From assembly GCF_001888805.2 (NCBI RefSeq), contig NZ_CP019113.1, forward strand, positions 1,922,001-1,986,000: DNA of 64,000 nt. Reading direction: 5' to 3'. Source of the DNA: Enterobacter sp. SA187. GTDB taxonomy: Bacteria; Pseudomonadota; Gammaproteobacteria; Enterobacterales; Enterobacteriaceae. The notes under the pieces are model-generated. The model did not search any database. It was not told the DNA's origin and saw only the letters and a list, made by a program, of their open reading frames with translations. Each line of letters begins with the position of its first letter. Position 1 is the stretch's first letter. The position numbers and the translations under genes were made by a program. Positions 43,936 to 52,041 of the stretch are shown piece after piece.

Positions 43936-44742
43936 TCAGGGCTGCACCGGTTGCCACTGCTCGTCCGGCGTAAACTGCGTTATCCCCGCAATCTGCTGCG
44001 CCGTCTGCGCGCCGAAATCCCGCTGATATACCCGATCCTGACCGTCAACCACAAAGGTGGCGACGCCGGTTTTGCCGTAGTCCAGCGGCCACGCCAGCAG
44101 CGCGGCAGGCGCATCATTACCTTGCCCCTTACCCGTCAGCAGCCGGAAACGATAGCCGTGATAACCCTCGCCGGGCGCGGTCGGGCTGAACGCCGGGCCA
44201 AGCGGGCTGTGCGCTTCCCCCGGTGACACCGGCCAGTAGAGGCCATCTTTTTTACCCTCGCTGCTGATAAGCTTCTGCGCGTAATGGTGGTTAAGGGCGA
44301 AGTAATCCCGCTGCGCGTCCAAATAAGCCTGGAGCGCGTTAATAGCTGACAGCTCATTGCGCCCGAGGGTACGGGTGAGGATTTCGTCGGCGGCGCGTGC
44401 GGTATCAAACTGCCAGCCCGCGGCGGTTTTCACCATCGGGATGGGGAGCTGCCACTGACTGCGCCCGACACTCAGGTGCGCCACGCCGTTCTGCTCATCA
44501 ATCTGATGGCTTATCTGCCAGTCGCGCAGAAAACGCGCCACGGCTTGCGCATCTGCCCCGTCCGGCGGCAGGATCTGCTGCCAGTCATCGCCGAGCAGTT
44601 GCGTCAGCACGCTGTCATTTTGATCCTGGATGGCGCTGACTAGCGTACTGGCGGCCTGCTCCGGCGTGCTGAACGCCTGCTGCGCCTGACCCATCACCGG
44701 TAACAGCAGCAGCAATCCGGCGATAATTTTCTGTAGTTTCAT
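43936..44742 (-). CDS. Exported DUF2950 protein of unknown function
   Basis: 268 residues from MKLQKIIAG; the frame runs 18 codons further up but into the previous gene. A Sec signal peptide (KLQKIIAGLLLLLPVMGQA, cleavage near residue 20) points to the periplasm. The body matches the DUF2950 family as I recognise it (FSTPEQAASTLVSAIQ near the N terminus, YFALNHHYAQKLISSEGKKD and the GYRFRLLTGKG core). No catalytic motif recognised. It follows the DUF3300 gene by 13 bp in one transcript, so the two probably work together in the envelope. Confidence 0.8.
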   Translation of the reverse strand: MKLQKIIAGLLLLLPVMGQAQQAFSTPEQAASTLVSAIQDQNDSVLTQLLGDDWQQILPPDGADAQAVARFLRDWQISHQIDEQNGVAHLSVGRSQWQLPIPMVKTAAGWQFDTARAADEILTRTLGRNELSAINALQAYLDAQRDYFALNHHYAQKLISSEGKKDGLYWPVSPGEAHSPLGPAFSPTAPGEGYHGYRFRLLTGKGQGNDAPAALLAWPLDYGKTGVATFVVDGQDRVYQRDFGAQTAQQIAGITQFTPDEQWQPVQP

Positions 44743-44755
44743 GATCCCTGCCTGA

Positions 44756-46186
44756 TTAACGACGGTTAAGTTCACGGCGTTCGGCCGCATGTTCACGTAA
44801 CGAGCTGCGCTGTTCGCGGTTCAGACGCTGGCGGCTCTGTTCGCCGCGCTGACGCTGCGCCTGCCAGGACGGTGAACGGCTGTCATTGCCGCTCAACGCC
44901 GTGGCGCGGGAAGCGCTCTGGCGCTGCTGCAGCTTTTCCCGCCGCTGTTGCTGTTGCGGCGTCGGGTTATCGTGGCGGGCTTTGATGGCATCGCGGCGCT
45001 GTTGCTGCTGCGCGGTGGGATTGTCCCGGCGGGCCTGTATCGCCTCGCGTTTCTGCTGCGTCGTGGACTGATTGAACTGAGTTTTTGCCGCCTCGCGACG
45101 GGCGGTAGTGGTGGGAGTATCGTAACCGCGATAATTATTGCGCTGCGCGATCTGGTTTAACTGCTTTGCTGCCGTCTGACGCTGCGCATCGCGGGAGGGC
45201 AGGTTATTACGGAAGACGGGATTGTGCTGCCACACCACAGTGTCATTTCTGGTGACCAGCCTGCCGCCGGAAATGCGGTTGAAGTTATTGACGTTGATAT
45301 TGATGTTATCGCCGTTATGGTCGTAGCCGCGATGGTAATGATCGTCATCCCAGTCAATATCGCTGAACAGCGCATAAGTGGTGGCGACGCCGAGACTGAA
45401 ACCTAAGCCCCGCACCAGGCTGTCGGTGAACTGCTGGCCGGGAGGCGGCGGCAGATACACCGGCGGATAGGCGGGCGTCGGCCAGCTGCCGTACACTACG
45501 GTCGGGTTATAGCTCGGGACATACACCACCTCCGGATCGGCGGGTTCGATTTTGATCACCGTCGGGGCTGGCGTACTCACCACGGTAGTGCTGCCGGACG
45601 CGGATTGCGGCGCGGTACTGCTTTTCGCCGGTACGGTGCTGACTTTCTGCTGCGGCGTGGAGGTGAGCGCGCCCGTCTGCTGCGCCAGCGCGCGCAGCTT
45701 CTGCACTGAATCCATTACCTCTTTCGGCTGCGCCAGAAAGGCATCGCCGAGGTTTTGCACCCACTGTGGGTTTTCCCCCATCAATGCCATCAGCGACGGA
45801 AAGGCCACCAGCGATCTGACGCTCGGATCCCAGGGCTGGTTAATCACCGCCTGGATCGCCGCGTCGCCCTGGAGCGTGGGATTATCCTGCGACCACTGCG
45901 CCGCCTGCACGACGTTTGCGGGGTAGGTGGCGGCCATCAGCACCTGCGAGAGCAGCGCGTCCGGGTAGAGCGCGATTGGTGCCACCCACTGATCGATTTG
46001 CGCCGTGGTAAAGGTTGAGGTGGCGACCGGCGGGGCGGGCGGCGGGGCGGGCGTAACCGGCTGGGCGACAACGGCAGGCGGCGGTGTTTCCGGCGTCCTG
46101 CTTTTGACATAGAGCACGCCCGAGGCGGCTAAAACCCCGGCGCTGCACAGCAGCATCAGGATCTGAGGTTTGAATGGCAACTTCAT
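44756..46186 (-). CDS. DUF3300 envelope protein (YacH-like)
   Basis: 476 residues from MKLPFKPQ, preceded by GGGAG. An N-terminal anchor or signal (about 9-31), then a Pro/Ala linker, and the DUF3300 domain (about 55-300; IDQWVAPIALYPDALLSQVL, PADPEVVYVPSYNP) follow. The C-terminal third is highly charged and Gln/Arg-rich with an 18-residue repeat (R-x-AIxARxDNPTxQQQQ) twice plus partial copies at about 377-417. It sits at the position of E. coli yacH between lpd and acnB but differs in its C-terminal part. Function unknown; periplasmic location inferred. Confidence 0.8.
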   Translation of the reverse strand: MKLPFKPQILMLLCSAGVLAASGVLYVKSRTPETPPPAVVAQPVTPAPPPAPPVATSTFTTAQIDQWVAPIALYPDALLSQVLMAATYPANVVQAAQWSQDNPTLQGDAAIQAVINQPWDPSVRSLVAFPSLMALMGENPQWVQNLGDAFLAQPKEVMDSVQKLRALAQQTGALTSTPQQKVSTVPAKSSTAPQSASGSTTVVSTPAPTVIKIEPADPEVVYVPSYNPTVVYGSWPTPAYPPVYLPPPPGQQFTDSLVRGLGFSLGVATTYALFSDIDWDDDHYHRGYDHNGDNININVNNFNRISGGRLVTRNDTVVWQHNPVFRNNLPSRDAQRQTAAKQLNQIAQRNNYRGYDTPTTTARREAAKTQFNQSTTQQKREAIQARRDNPTAQQQQRRDAIKARHDNPTPQQQQRREKLQQRQSASRATALSGNDSRSPSWQAQRQRGEQSRQRLNREQRSSLREHAAERRELNRR

Positions 46187-46255
46187 GAGGTTCTCCCGGT
46201 ATCCGGTGGGATACACGCGAATAAAACACAGGCCAGATGGCGGTAAATGCCCGCG

Positions 46256-46261
46256 AGTATA
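46256..46261 (-). promoter_or_regulatory. Candidate -10 of the DUF3300-DUF2950 operon
   Basis: TATACT on the minus strand, 70 bp before the DUF3300 start. No good -35 at the expected distance, so an activator may be needed. Confidence 0.35.
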
Positions 46262-46491
46262 AAGCGCTGATTGTTTATTTTTTGATTAAAACAGGCATCG
46301 CACCGTGCCCCGTCCATAACCGGACAACAAGAGTGTTAGTAAACATTGCAAAGCGTAGGGATAAGCCCTTTTGCAGAGTCAGCCGTGGGGGATAAAAAGG
46401 TATTTTCGTCTGCCGGAGAAGCCCTGTGAAAGAGAGGTGTATCGCCCGTAACGATTCAGCTAATTTTTAATGTTGCTTTTTTGTAAACAGA
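46262..46491. other. Spacer between the DUF3300 gene and the acnB promoter
   Basis: Part of a 435-bp divergent spacer. A/T-rich with no coding signal. No clear CRP, ArcA or FruR consensus could be assigned by eye, although acnB is under such global control in E. coli. Confidence 0.4.
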
Positions 46492-46520
46492 TTAACACCC
46501 CCTTTAAATCCTGCTATGCT
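46492..46520 (+). promoter_or_regulatory. acnB promoter
   Basis: TTAACA (46492-46497), 17-bp spacer, TATGCT (46515-46520) with TGC in front (extended -10). Confidence 0.75.
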
Positions 46521-46621
46521 GCCCGTCGCGGTACCGGGCTTTTACCCTACAAACTGCTGTCTCACAGGAGCGTGAAGAAACTGCCGGCCGCACTATGACA
46601 ATGAGAGCGAGGAGAACCGTC

Positions 46622-49219
46622 GTGCTAGAAGAATACCGTAAGCACGTAGCTGAACGTGCCGCTGAAGGGATTGCACCAAAACCCTTAGATGCCACGCAAA
46701 TGGCTGCGCTGGTCGAGCTGCTGAAGTCCCCGCCAGTGGGCGAAGAAGAATTCCTGTTAGATCTGTTAGCCAACCGTGTCCCGCCGGGCGTTGATGAAGC
46801 CGCCTACGTTAAAGCCGGTTTCCTTGCAGCCGTCGCCAAAGGCGAAACCGCCTCTCCGCTGGTCACTCCGGAAAAAGCCATTGAACTGCTGGGCACCATG
46901 CAGGGTGGTTACAACATCCATCCGCTGATTGACGCGCTGGACGATGCTAAGCTGGCGCCGGGTGCCGCCAAAGCGCTGTCCCACACGCTGCTGATGTTCG
47001 ACAACTTCTACGACGTGGAAGAGAAAGCCAAAGCGGGCAACGCTTACGCACAGCAGGTGATGCACTCCTGGGCCGAGGCAGAATGGTTCCTGAGCCGTCC
47101 ACCGCTGGCTGAAAAAATTACCGTCACCGTCTTTAAAGTGACCGGCGAAACCAACACCGACGATCTCTCTCCGGCGCCGGATGCCTGGTCGCGCCCGGAT
47201 ATTCCGCTGCACGCGCTGGCGATGCTGAAAAACGCCCGTGAAGGCATTGTGCCGGATCAGCCGGGTAGCGTTGGCCCGATCAAACAGATCGAAGAGCTGA
47301 ACAAAAAAGGCTTCCCGCTGGCCTACGTGGGCGACGTGGTCGGTACCGGTTCATCCCGTAAATCCGCCACCAACTCCGTACTCTGGTTTATGGGCGACGA
47401 CATTCCGAACGTGCCGAACAAGCGCGGCGGCGGTCTGGTGCTGGGCGGCAAAATCGCGCCAATCTTCTTCAACACCATGGAAGATGCCGGCGCGCTGCCG
47501 ATTGAAGTGGACGTGAACGCGCTGAACATGGGCGACGTGATTGACGTCTACCCGTTCAAAGGCGAAGTGCGTAACCACGAAACTGGCGAACTGCTGGCGA
47601 ACTTTGAACTGAAAACCGACGTGCTGATCGACGAAGTGCGCGCCGGTGGCCGCATCCCGCTGATCATCGGCCGTGGCCTGACCACCAAAGCGCGTGAAGC
47701 GCTGGGTCTGCCGCACAGTGAAGTCTTCCGTATTGCTAAGCCGGTTGCGGCGAGCGATAAAGGTTTCTCACTGGCGCAGAAAATGGTGGGCCGCGCCTGT
47801 GGCGTGAAGGGCGTTCGCCCTGGCGAATACTGCGAACCGAAAATGACCTCGGTGGGCTCGCAGGACACCACCGGGCCGATGACCCGTGATGAACTGAAAG
47901 ACCTGGCCTGTCTGGGCTTCTCTGCCGATCTGGTGATGCAGTCCTTCTGCCACACCGCGGCCTATCCGAAGCCAGTGGACGTCACCACACACCACACGCT
48001 GCCGGACTTTATTATGAACCGCGGCGGCGTCTCGCTGCGTCCGGGCGACGGCATCATCCACTCATGGCTGAACCGTATGCTGCTGCCGGATACCGTGGGT
48101 ACCGGCGGTGACTCCCATACCCGTTTCCCGATTGGCATCTCCTTCCCGGCAGGCTCTGGTCTGGTGGCCTTCGCCGCCGCGACCGGCGTGATGCCGCTGG
48201 ATATGCCGGAATCTGTGCTGGTGCGCTTTAAAGGCCAGATGCAGCCGGGTATCACCCTGCGCGATCTGGTGCACGCCATCCCGCTGTATGCCATTCGCCA
48301 GGGTCTGCTGACCGTTGAGAAGAAAGGGAAGAAAAACATCTTCTCTGGTCGCATCCTGGAAATCGAAGGGCTGCCGGAGCTGAAAGTAGAGCAGGCGTTT
48401 GAACTGGCGGATGCGTCAGCGGAACGTTCTGCGGCGGGCTGTACTATCAAGCTTGATAAAGCGCCGATTGAAGAATACCTGACCTCCAACATCGTCCTGC
48501 TGAAGTGGATGATTGCGGAAGGCTACGGCGACCGCCGTACGCTGGAGCGTCGTATTCAGGGCATGGAAAAATGGCTGGCGGATCCGCAGCTGATGGAAGC
48601 CGATGCTGACGCCGAATACGCGGCAGTGATCGACATCGATCTGGCAGATATCAAAGAGCCGATCCTGTGTGCACCGAACGATCCGGATGATGCGCGTCTG
48701 CTGTCTGACGTGGCGGGTGAGAAGATTGACGAAGTGTTTATCGGTTCGTGCATGACCAACATCGGTCACTTCCGCGCGGCCGGTAAGCTGCTGGACAACC
48801 ATAAAGGCCAGCTGCCGACCCGTCTGTGGGTCGCGCCGCCAACCCGTATGGATGCCGCGCAGCTCACCGAAGAGGGCTACTACAGCGTGTTTGGTAAGAG
48901 TGGCGCGCGCGTTGAGATCCCGGGCTGTTCACTGTGCATGGGTAACCAGGCGCGTGTGGCAGACGGCTCAACGGTAGTGTCCACTTCGACGCGTAACTTC
49001 CCGAACCGTCTGGGCACCGGCGCGAACGTGTTCCTGGCGTCCGCAGAGCTGGCGGCGGTCTCTTCCCTGCTCGGCAAACTGCCGACGCCGGAGGAGTACC
49101 AGACCTATATGGCGCAGGTCGATAAGACCGCGGTAGACACCTATCGCTATCTGAACTTCGACAAACTCGGTCAGTACACCGAAAAAGCTGACGCGGTGAT
49201 CTTCCAGACTGCCGTATAA
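46622..49219 (+). CDS. acnB: Aconitate hydratase B, AcnB
   Basis: 865 residues from GTG at 46622 (LEEYRKHVAERAAEG), the E. coli start and length; an upstream ATG at 46595 adds nine residues not in the family. A HEAT-like N-terminal domain and swivel domain precede the aconitase core. Iron-sulfur ligands Cys710 (GSCMTN), Cys769 and Cys772 (CSLC) are intact. It is the main TCA-cycle aconitase and 2-methylisocitrate dehydratase. As an apoprotein it also binds mRNA. Confidence 0.97.
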   Translation: MLEEYRKHVAERAAEGIAPKPLDATQMAALVELLKSPPVGEEEFLLDLLANRVPPGVDEAAYVKAGFLAAVAKGETASPLVTPEKAIELLGTMQGGYNIHPLIDALDDAKLAPGAAKALSHTLLMFDNFYDVEEKAKAGNAYAQQVMHSWAEAEWFLSRPPLAEKITVTVFKVTGETNTDDLSPAPDAWSRPDIPLHALAMLKNAREGIVPDQPGSVGPIKQIEELNKKGFPLAYVGDVVGTGSSRKSATNSVLWFMGDDIPNVPNKRGGGLVLGGKIAPIFFNTMEDAGALPIEVDVNALNMGDVIDVYPFKGEVRNHETGELLANFELKTDVLIDEVRAGGRIPLIIGRGLTTKAREALGLPHSEVFRIAKPVAASDKGFSLAQKMVGRACGVKGVRPGEYCEPKMTSVGSQDTTGPMTRDELKDLACLGFSADLVMQSFCHTAAYPKPVDVTTHHTLPDFIMNRGGVSLRPGDGIIHSWLNRMLLPDTVGTGGDSHTRFPIGISFPAGSGLVAFAAATGVMPLDMPESVLVRFKGQMQPGITLRDLVHAIPLYAIRQGLLTVEKKGKKNIFSGRILEIEGLPELKVEQAFELADASAERSAAGCTIKLDKAPIEEYLTSNIVLLKWMIAEGYGDRRTLERRIQGMEKWLADPQLMEADADAEYAAVIDIDLADIKEPILCAPNDPDDARLLSDVAGEKIDEVFIGSCMTNIGHFRAAGKLLDNHKGQLPTRLWVAPPTRMDAAQLTEEGYYSVFGKSGARVEIPGCSLCMGNQARVADGSTVVSTSTRNFPNRLGTGANVFLASAELAAVSSLLGKLPTPEEYQTYMAQVDKTAVDTYRYLNFDKLGQYTEKADAVIFQTAV

Positions 49220-49245
49220 GTGAGCATTCTCCACTGGTGAGAAAA

Positions 49246-49283
49246 CAAGGGTGAGGGCGGTGATCCGCGCTCACCCTTTTTAT
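49246..49283 (+). terminator. Terminator after acnB
   Basis: AAGGGTGAG pairs with CTCACCCTT, with an inner GCGG/CCGC stem, followed by TTTTTA. Confidence 0.9.
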
Positions 49284-49365
49284 TTCTATATCCTCCGCCC
49301 GTCCCGCTGTTTTTCTTTCCCGCTGCTGCGATAATTACCCCATTGCTGGATCAGAGGAATGCATC

Positions 49366-49728
49366 ATGGATTACGAATTTTTGCGTGATATCACCGGCGT
49401 GGTGAAGGTACGCATGTCGATGGGCCACGAGGTGGTCGGTCACTGGTTTAATGAAGAAGTGAAAGAGAACCTCGCCCTGCTTGATGAAGTGGAAGCGGCG
49501 GCGCGGACAGTGAAAGGCAGCGAGCGTCAGTGGCAGCGCGTCGGACACGAATACACCCTGTGGATGGACGGCGAAGAGATCATCGTGCGCGCCAACCAGC
49601 TGGAGTTTTCCGGCGACGAGATGGAGGAGGGGATGAATTACTACGACGAGGAGAGCCTGTCGCTGTGCGGCGTTGAGGATTTCCTGCAGGTGGTAAAAGC
49701 GTACCGCGAATTCCTGCAGCAGAAATAA
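49366..49728 (+). CDS. yacL: YacL, UPF0231 family protein
   Basis: 120 residues, acidic, small and cytoplasmic, the same length and place as E. coli YacL between acnB and speD. It begins MDYEFLRDITGVVKVR and has a charged, mixed alpha/beta composition (DEMEEGMNYYDEESLSLCG). No catalytic motif is visible. Its function is not known to me. Upstream ribosome binding site AGAGGA. Convergent with speD. Confidence 0.9.
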   Translation: MDYEFLRDITGVVKVRMSMGHEVVGHWFNEEVKENLALLDEVEAAARTVKGSERQWQRVGHEYTLWMDGEEIIVRANQLEFSGDEMEEGMNYYDEESLSLCGVEDFLQVVKAYREFLQQK

Positions 49729-49734
49729 TCATCA

Positions 49735-49755
49735 CGGAGCGTCCCTGCTCCGTAA
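49735..49755. terminator. Hairpin between convergent yacL and speD
   Basis: ACGGAGC with GCTCCGT around a short loop. T-runs are poor on both sides, so termination in either direction is only likely. Confidence 0.5.
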
Positions 49756-49762
49756 ACCGGTC

Positions 49763-50557
49763 TTACACGGCGGGAATATTGCGGCCGTAATAGATTTCGC
49801 GCATCTCTTTCCACAGCGCTTCGGTGATCACTTTACGCTCGTCGGCGGTGAGATCTTCCGGGCGGGTGTGGAACATATAGTGTTTCAGGTCGAATTCTTT
49901 CAGCAACATCTTGGTGTGGAAGATATTTTCCTGATAAACGTTTACATCCACCATGTCATACAGCGCTTTCATGTCATCGGACAGGAAGTTCTGAATCGAA
50001 TTGATTTCATGATCGATAAAGTGTTTTTTACCCGACACGTCGCGGGTAAAGCCGCGCACGCGATAGTCAACGGTCACAATATCGGACTCAAGCTGGTGGA
50101 TTAAATAATTCAGGGCTTTCAGCGGTGAAATCACCCCACAGGTCGAGACTTCAATATCCGCGCGGAAGGTGCACAGTCCGCCCTCCGGATGGCTTTCCGG
50201 GTAGGTGTGAACGCAGATATGGCTCTTGTCGAGGTGAGCTACCACGGTTTCCGGCAGCGGGCCAGGATGTTCAGTGTTGTCGATCAGATGCGGTTCAACG
50301 GGCTCTTCGCTGACGAGGATCGTCACGCTGGCGCCCTGCGGCTCATAATCCTGACGGGCGATATTCAGGATATTCGCGCCAATAATCGAACAGGTTTCCG
50401 TCAGGATCTCCGTCAGTCGATTGGCGTTATAGAGTTCATCGATATAGGCGATATAACCATCGCGCTCTTCAGCCGTATTGGCATAACAGATATCGTAAAT
50501 ACAAAAACTCAGGCTTTTGGTCAGGTTATTAAAGCCATGTAGTTTAAGCTTTTTCAA
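49763..50557 (-). CDS. speD: S-adenosylmethionine decarboxylase proenzyme SpeD
   Basis: 264 residues, E. coli length. The proenzyme self-cleaves between Lys111 and Ser112 (DKSHICVHTYPESHPEGG), making the pyruvoyl group. It supplies decarboxylated SAM to SpeE. The start codon is TTG at 50557, the same choice as E. coli. It is backed by TAAGGGGGTGAT (50574-50563), an almost perfect match to the 16S rRNA tail, five bases before the TTG. Downstream of speE by 20 bp. Confidence 0.96.
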   Translation of the reverse strand: MKKLKLHGFNNLTKSLSFCIYDICYANTAEERDGYIAYIDELYNANRLTEILTETCSIIGANILNIARQDYEPQGASVTILVSEEPVEPHLIDNTEHPGPLPETVVAHLDKSHICVHTYPESHPEGGLCTFRADIEVSTCGVISPLKALNYLIHQLESDIVTVDYRVRGFTRDVSGKKHFIDHEINSIQNFLSDDMKALYDMVDVNVYQENIFHTKMLLKEFDLKHYMFHTRPEDLTADERKVITEALWKEMREIYYGRNIPAV

Positions 50558-50577
50558 TTTTTATCACCCCCTTAGGA

Positions 50578-51438
50578 TCACTGCGCAAACAGTGCATCGT
50601 GCAAATATTGTGGTAACGCGAACGCCGCCGTGTGTACTGCCGGATTGTAATAACGACACGTCAGGTTTGCGCTGTGGAAACGCGCCTGAATAATGCCGGT
50701 AGAAAGATGACGCAGCGCGCCGTTGTCCGTCGCCCAGGCGAAGGTCATCACACCACCGTAATAGGTGGGAATGGCGGCCTGATAAAAACTCACATCGTCA
50801 AAGTAATGGCTGAGTTTACGGTGACTGTCGATGGCTTCATCCTGCTGCAAAAAGCTCACGCCGTTTTGCGCGACGAAAATACCGCCAGGATTCAGGCAAC
50901 GCTTGCAGCCTTCGTAAAATGCCGAGGTAAACAGACTTTCGCCAGGCCCGATGGGATCGGTGCAGTCAGAGATGATCACATCAAAGGTTTGCGCGGTCTG
51001 GTTAACAAAATTGACGCCGTCGTCAATCACCAGCGTAAAGCGCGGATCGTCATAAGCCCCGGCATTATGATTCGGCAAATACTGGCGGCAGAATGACACG
51101 ACGCCCGCGTCGATCTCCACCATGGTGATGGTTTCGATACTCTTATGACGGCTCACTTCGCGCAGCATCGCGCCGTCGCCGCCGCCGATGATCAGCACAT
51201 GCTTCGCATGACCGTGCGCCAGCAGCGGTACGTGGGTCATCATTTCATGATAAATGAACTCATCCCGCTCGGTGGTTTGCACCACGCCATCCAGCGCCAT
51301 TACGCGCCCGAATGCGGCGTTTTCAAAGATAATCAGATCCTGATGATCGGTTTTTTCGTGGTACAGCACCTTGTCCACGGCGAAGTACTGCCCGAACTGG
51401 TCATGCAGCGTTTCGTGCCACAGTTTGCTATCAGTCAT
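50578..51438 (-). CDS. speE: Spermidine synthase SpeE
   Basis: 286 residues from MTDSKLWHETL, preceded by AGGAGC; an in-frame start at 51459 would add seven residues across the ribosome binding site. Aminopropyltransferase with the Rossmann motif IIGGGDGAMLRE and the catalytic ISDCTDPIGPGESLF loop. It makes spermidine from putrescine and decarboxylated SAM. First gene of speE-speD. Confidence 0.96.
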   Translation of the reverse strand: MTDSKLWHETLHDQFGQYFAVDKVLYHEKTDHQDLIIFENAAFGRVMALDGVVQTTERDEFIYHEMMTHVPLLAHGHAKHVLIIGGGDGAMLREVSRHKSIETITMVEIDAGVVSFCRQYLPNHNAGAYDDPRFTLVIDDGVNFVNQTAQTFDVIISDCTDPIGPGESLFTSAFYEGCKRCLNPGGIFVAQNGVSFLQQDEAIDSHRKLSHYFDDVSFYQAAIPTYYGGVMTFAWATDNGALRHLSTGIIQARFHSANLTCRYYNPAVHTAAFALPQYLHDALFAQ

Positions 51439-51522
51439 TGCTCGCTCCTTCGTTAACACCCATATAAAACGGGCGTAACATGATAGCTAACTAGTGACGG
51501 GGATGCACGGCTATAAATCCCT

Positions 51523-51542
51523 GCCCCGCAGAAGGGGCAGAG
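51523..51542 (-). terminator. Hairpin downstream of yacC
   Basis: CTGCCCC with GGGGCAG around loop GCAGAA. It lies 7 bp past the yacC stop, but there is no strong T-run on the minus strand. Confidence 0.5.
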
Positions 51543-51548
51543 GAAGGG

Positions 51549-51896
51549 TTATTTCACGTAGGCAAGCAGGCTCAGGGAATCACGCGCCAGCGCTTTGCAT
51601 TTTTTATCCGTGGCGATGCCAATGCCGCTGAGGTCGCGGTAGCTGTCTTCCCCCAGCGCTTTCATGTCAAAGCTCTCGTAGTTGCTCAGATCCCACTGAT
51701 TCTGCTGGGCGAAAAACACCAGCGCGCGACGGATCTGACCGTTCGGTAAATTCTGGTAGCCACAGTCGTTTTTCAGGAATACAAACACCGCCGTTAAATC
51801 GGCCATGTCTTCGGCTTCTGACTCACTGAGTGCATAACTATTTGCTGATACAGCCAGCAGGCTGGCGAACGTAATTGTTCTGAAAAACGTCTTCAT
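51549..51896 (-). CDS. yacC: YacC, small exported protein
   Basis: 115 residues from MKTFFRTITF, the E. coli length; the much longer open frame upstream crosses the cueO promoter and is not coding. A Sec signal peptide (FASLLAVSANSYA, cleavage near residue 22) is followed by an acidic helical domain with two cysteines (NDCGYQN and KKCKALA), which could form a disulfide. It resembles the PilS/YacC-type pilotin family (PulS/OutS-like) by length and layout; that assignment is from memory. Divergent from cueO. Confidence 0.88.
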   Translation of the reverse strand: MKTFFRTITFASLLAVSANSYALSESEAEDMADLTAVFVFLKNDCGYQNLPNGQIRRALVFFAQQNQWDLSNYESFDMKALGEDSYRDLSGIGIATDKKCKALARDSLSLLAYVK

Positions 51897-51976
51897 TATT
51901 TCTACCGGAACATCGAGGAAATTTAACGTTAGCATACTTGGGGGCAGGGCGACGATCTTTATTATTAGAGGTTCGC

Positions 51977-52007
51977 TTGACCTTACCGCAAGGGCAGGGT
52001 TTATGCT
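51977..52007 (+). promoter_or_regulatory. cueO promoter with CueR operator
   Basis: TTGACC (51977-51982), an over-long 19-bp spacer, and TATGCT (52002-52007). The dyad ACCTTAC-N7-GCAGGGT (51980-52000) lies within the spacer. This is the standard MerR-family architecture used by CueR, so copper(I) induction is inferred. Confidence 0.88.
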
Positions 52008-52041
52008 CAAAAGCTCGCCAGGCTTTAAAAAGGGAATAAAG

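Noticed and set aside
46262..46491. CRP site upstream of acnB (TGTGA-N6-GGTGT near 46428)
   Set aside because: The right half does not match the consensus; too weak to list.
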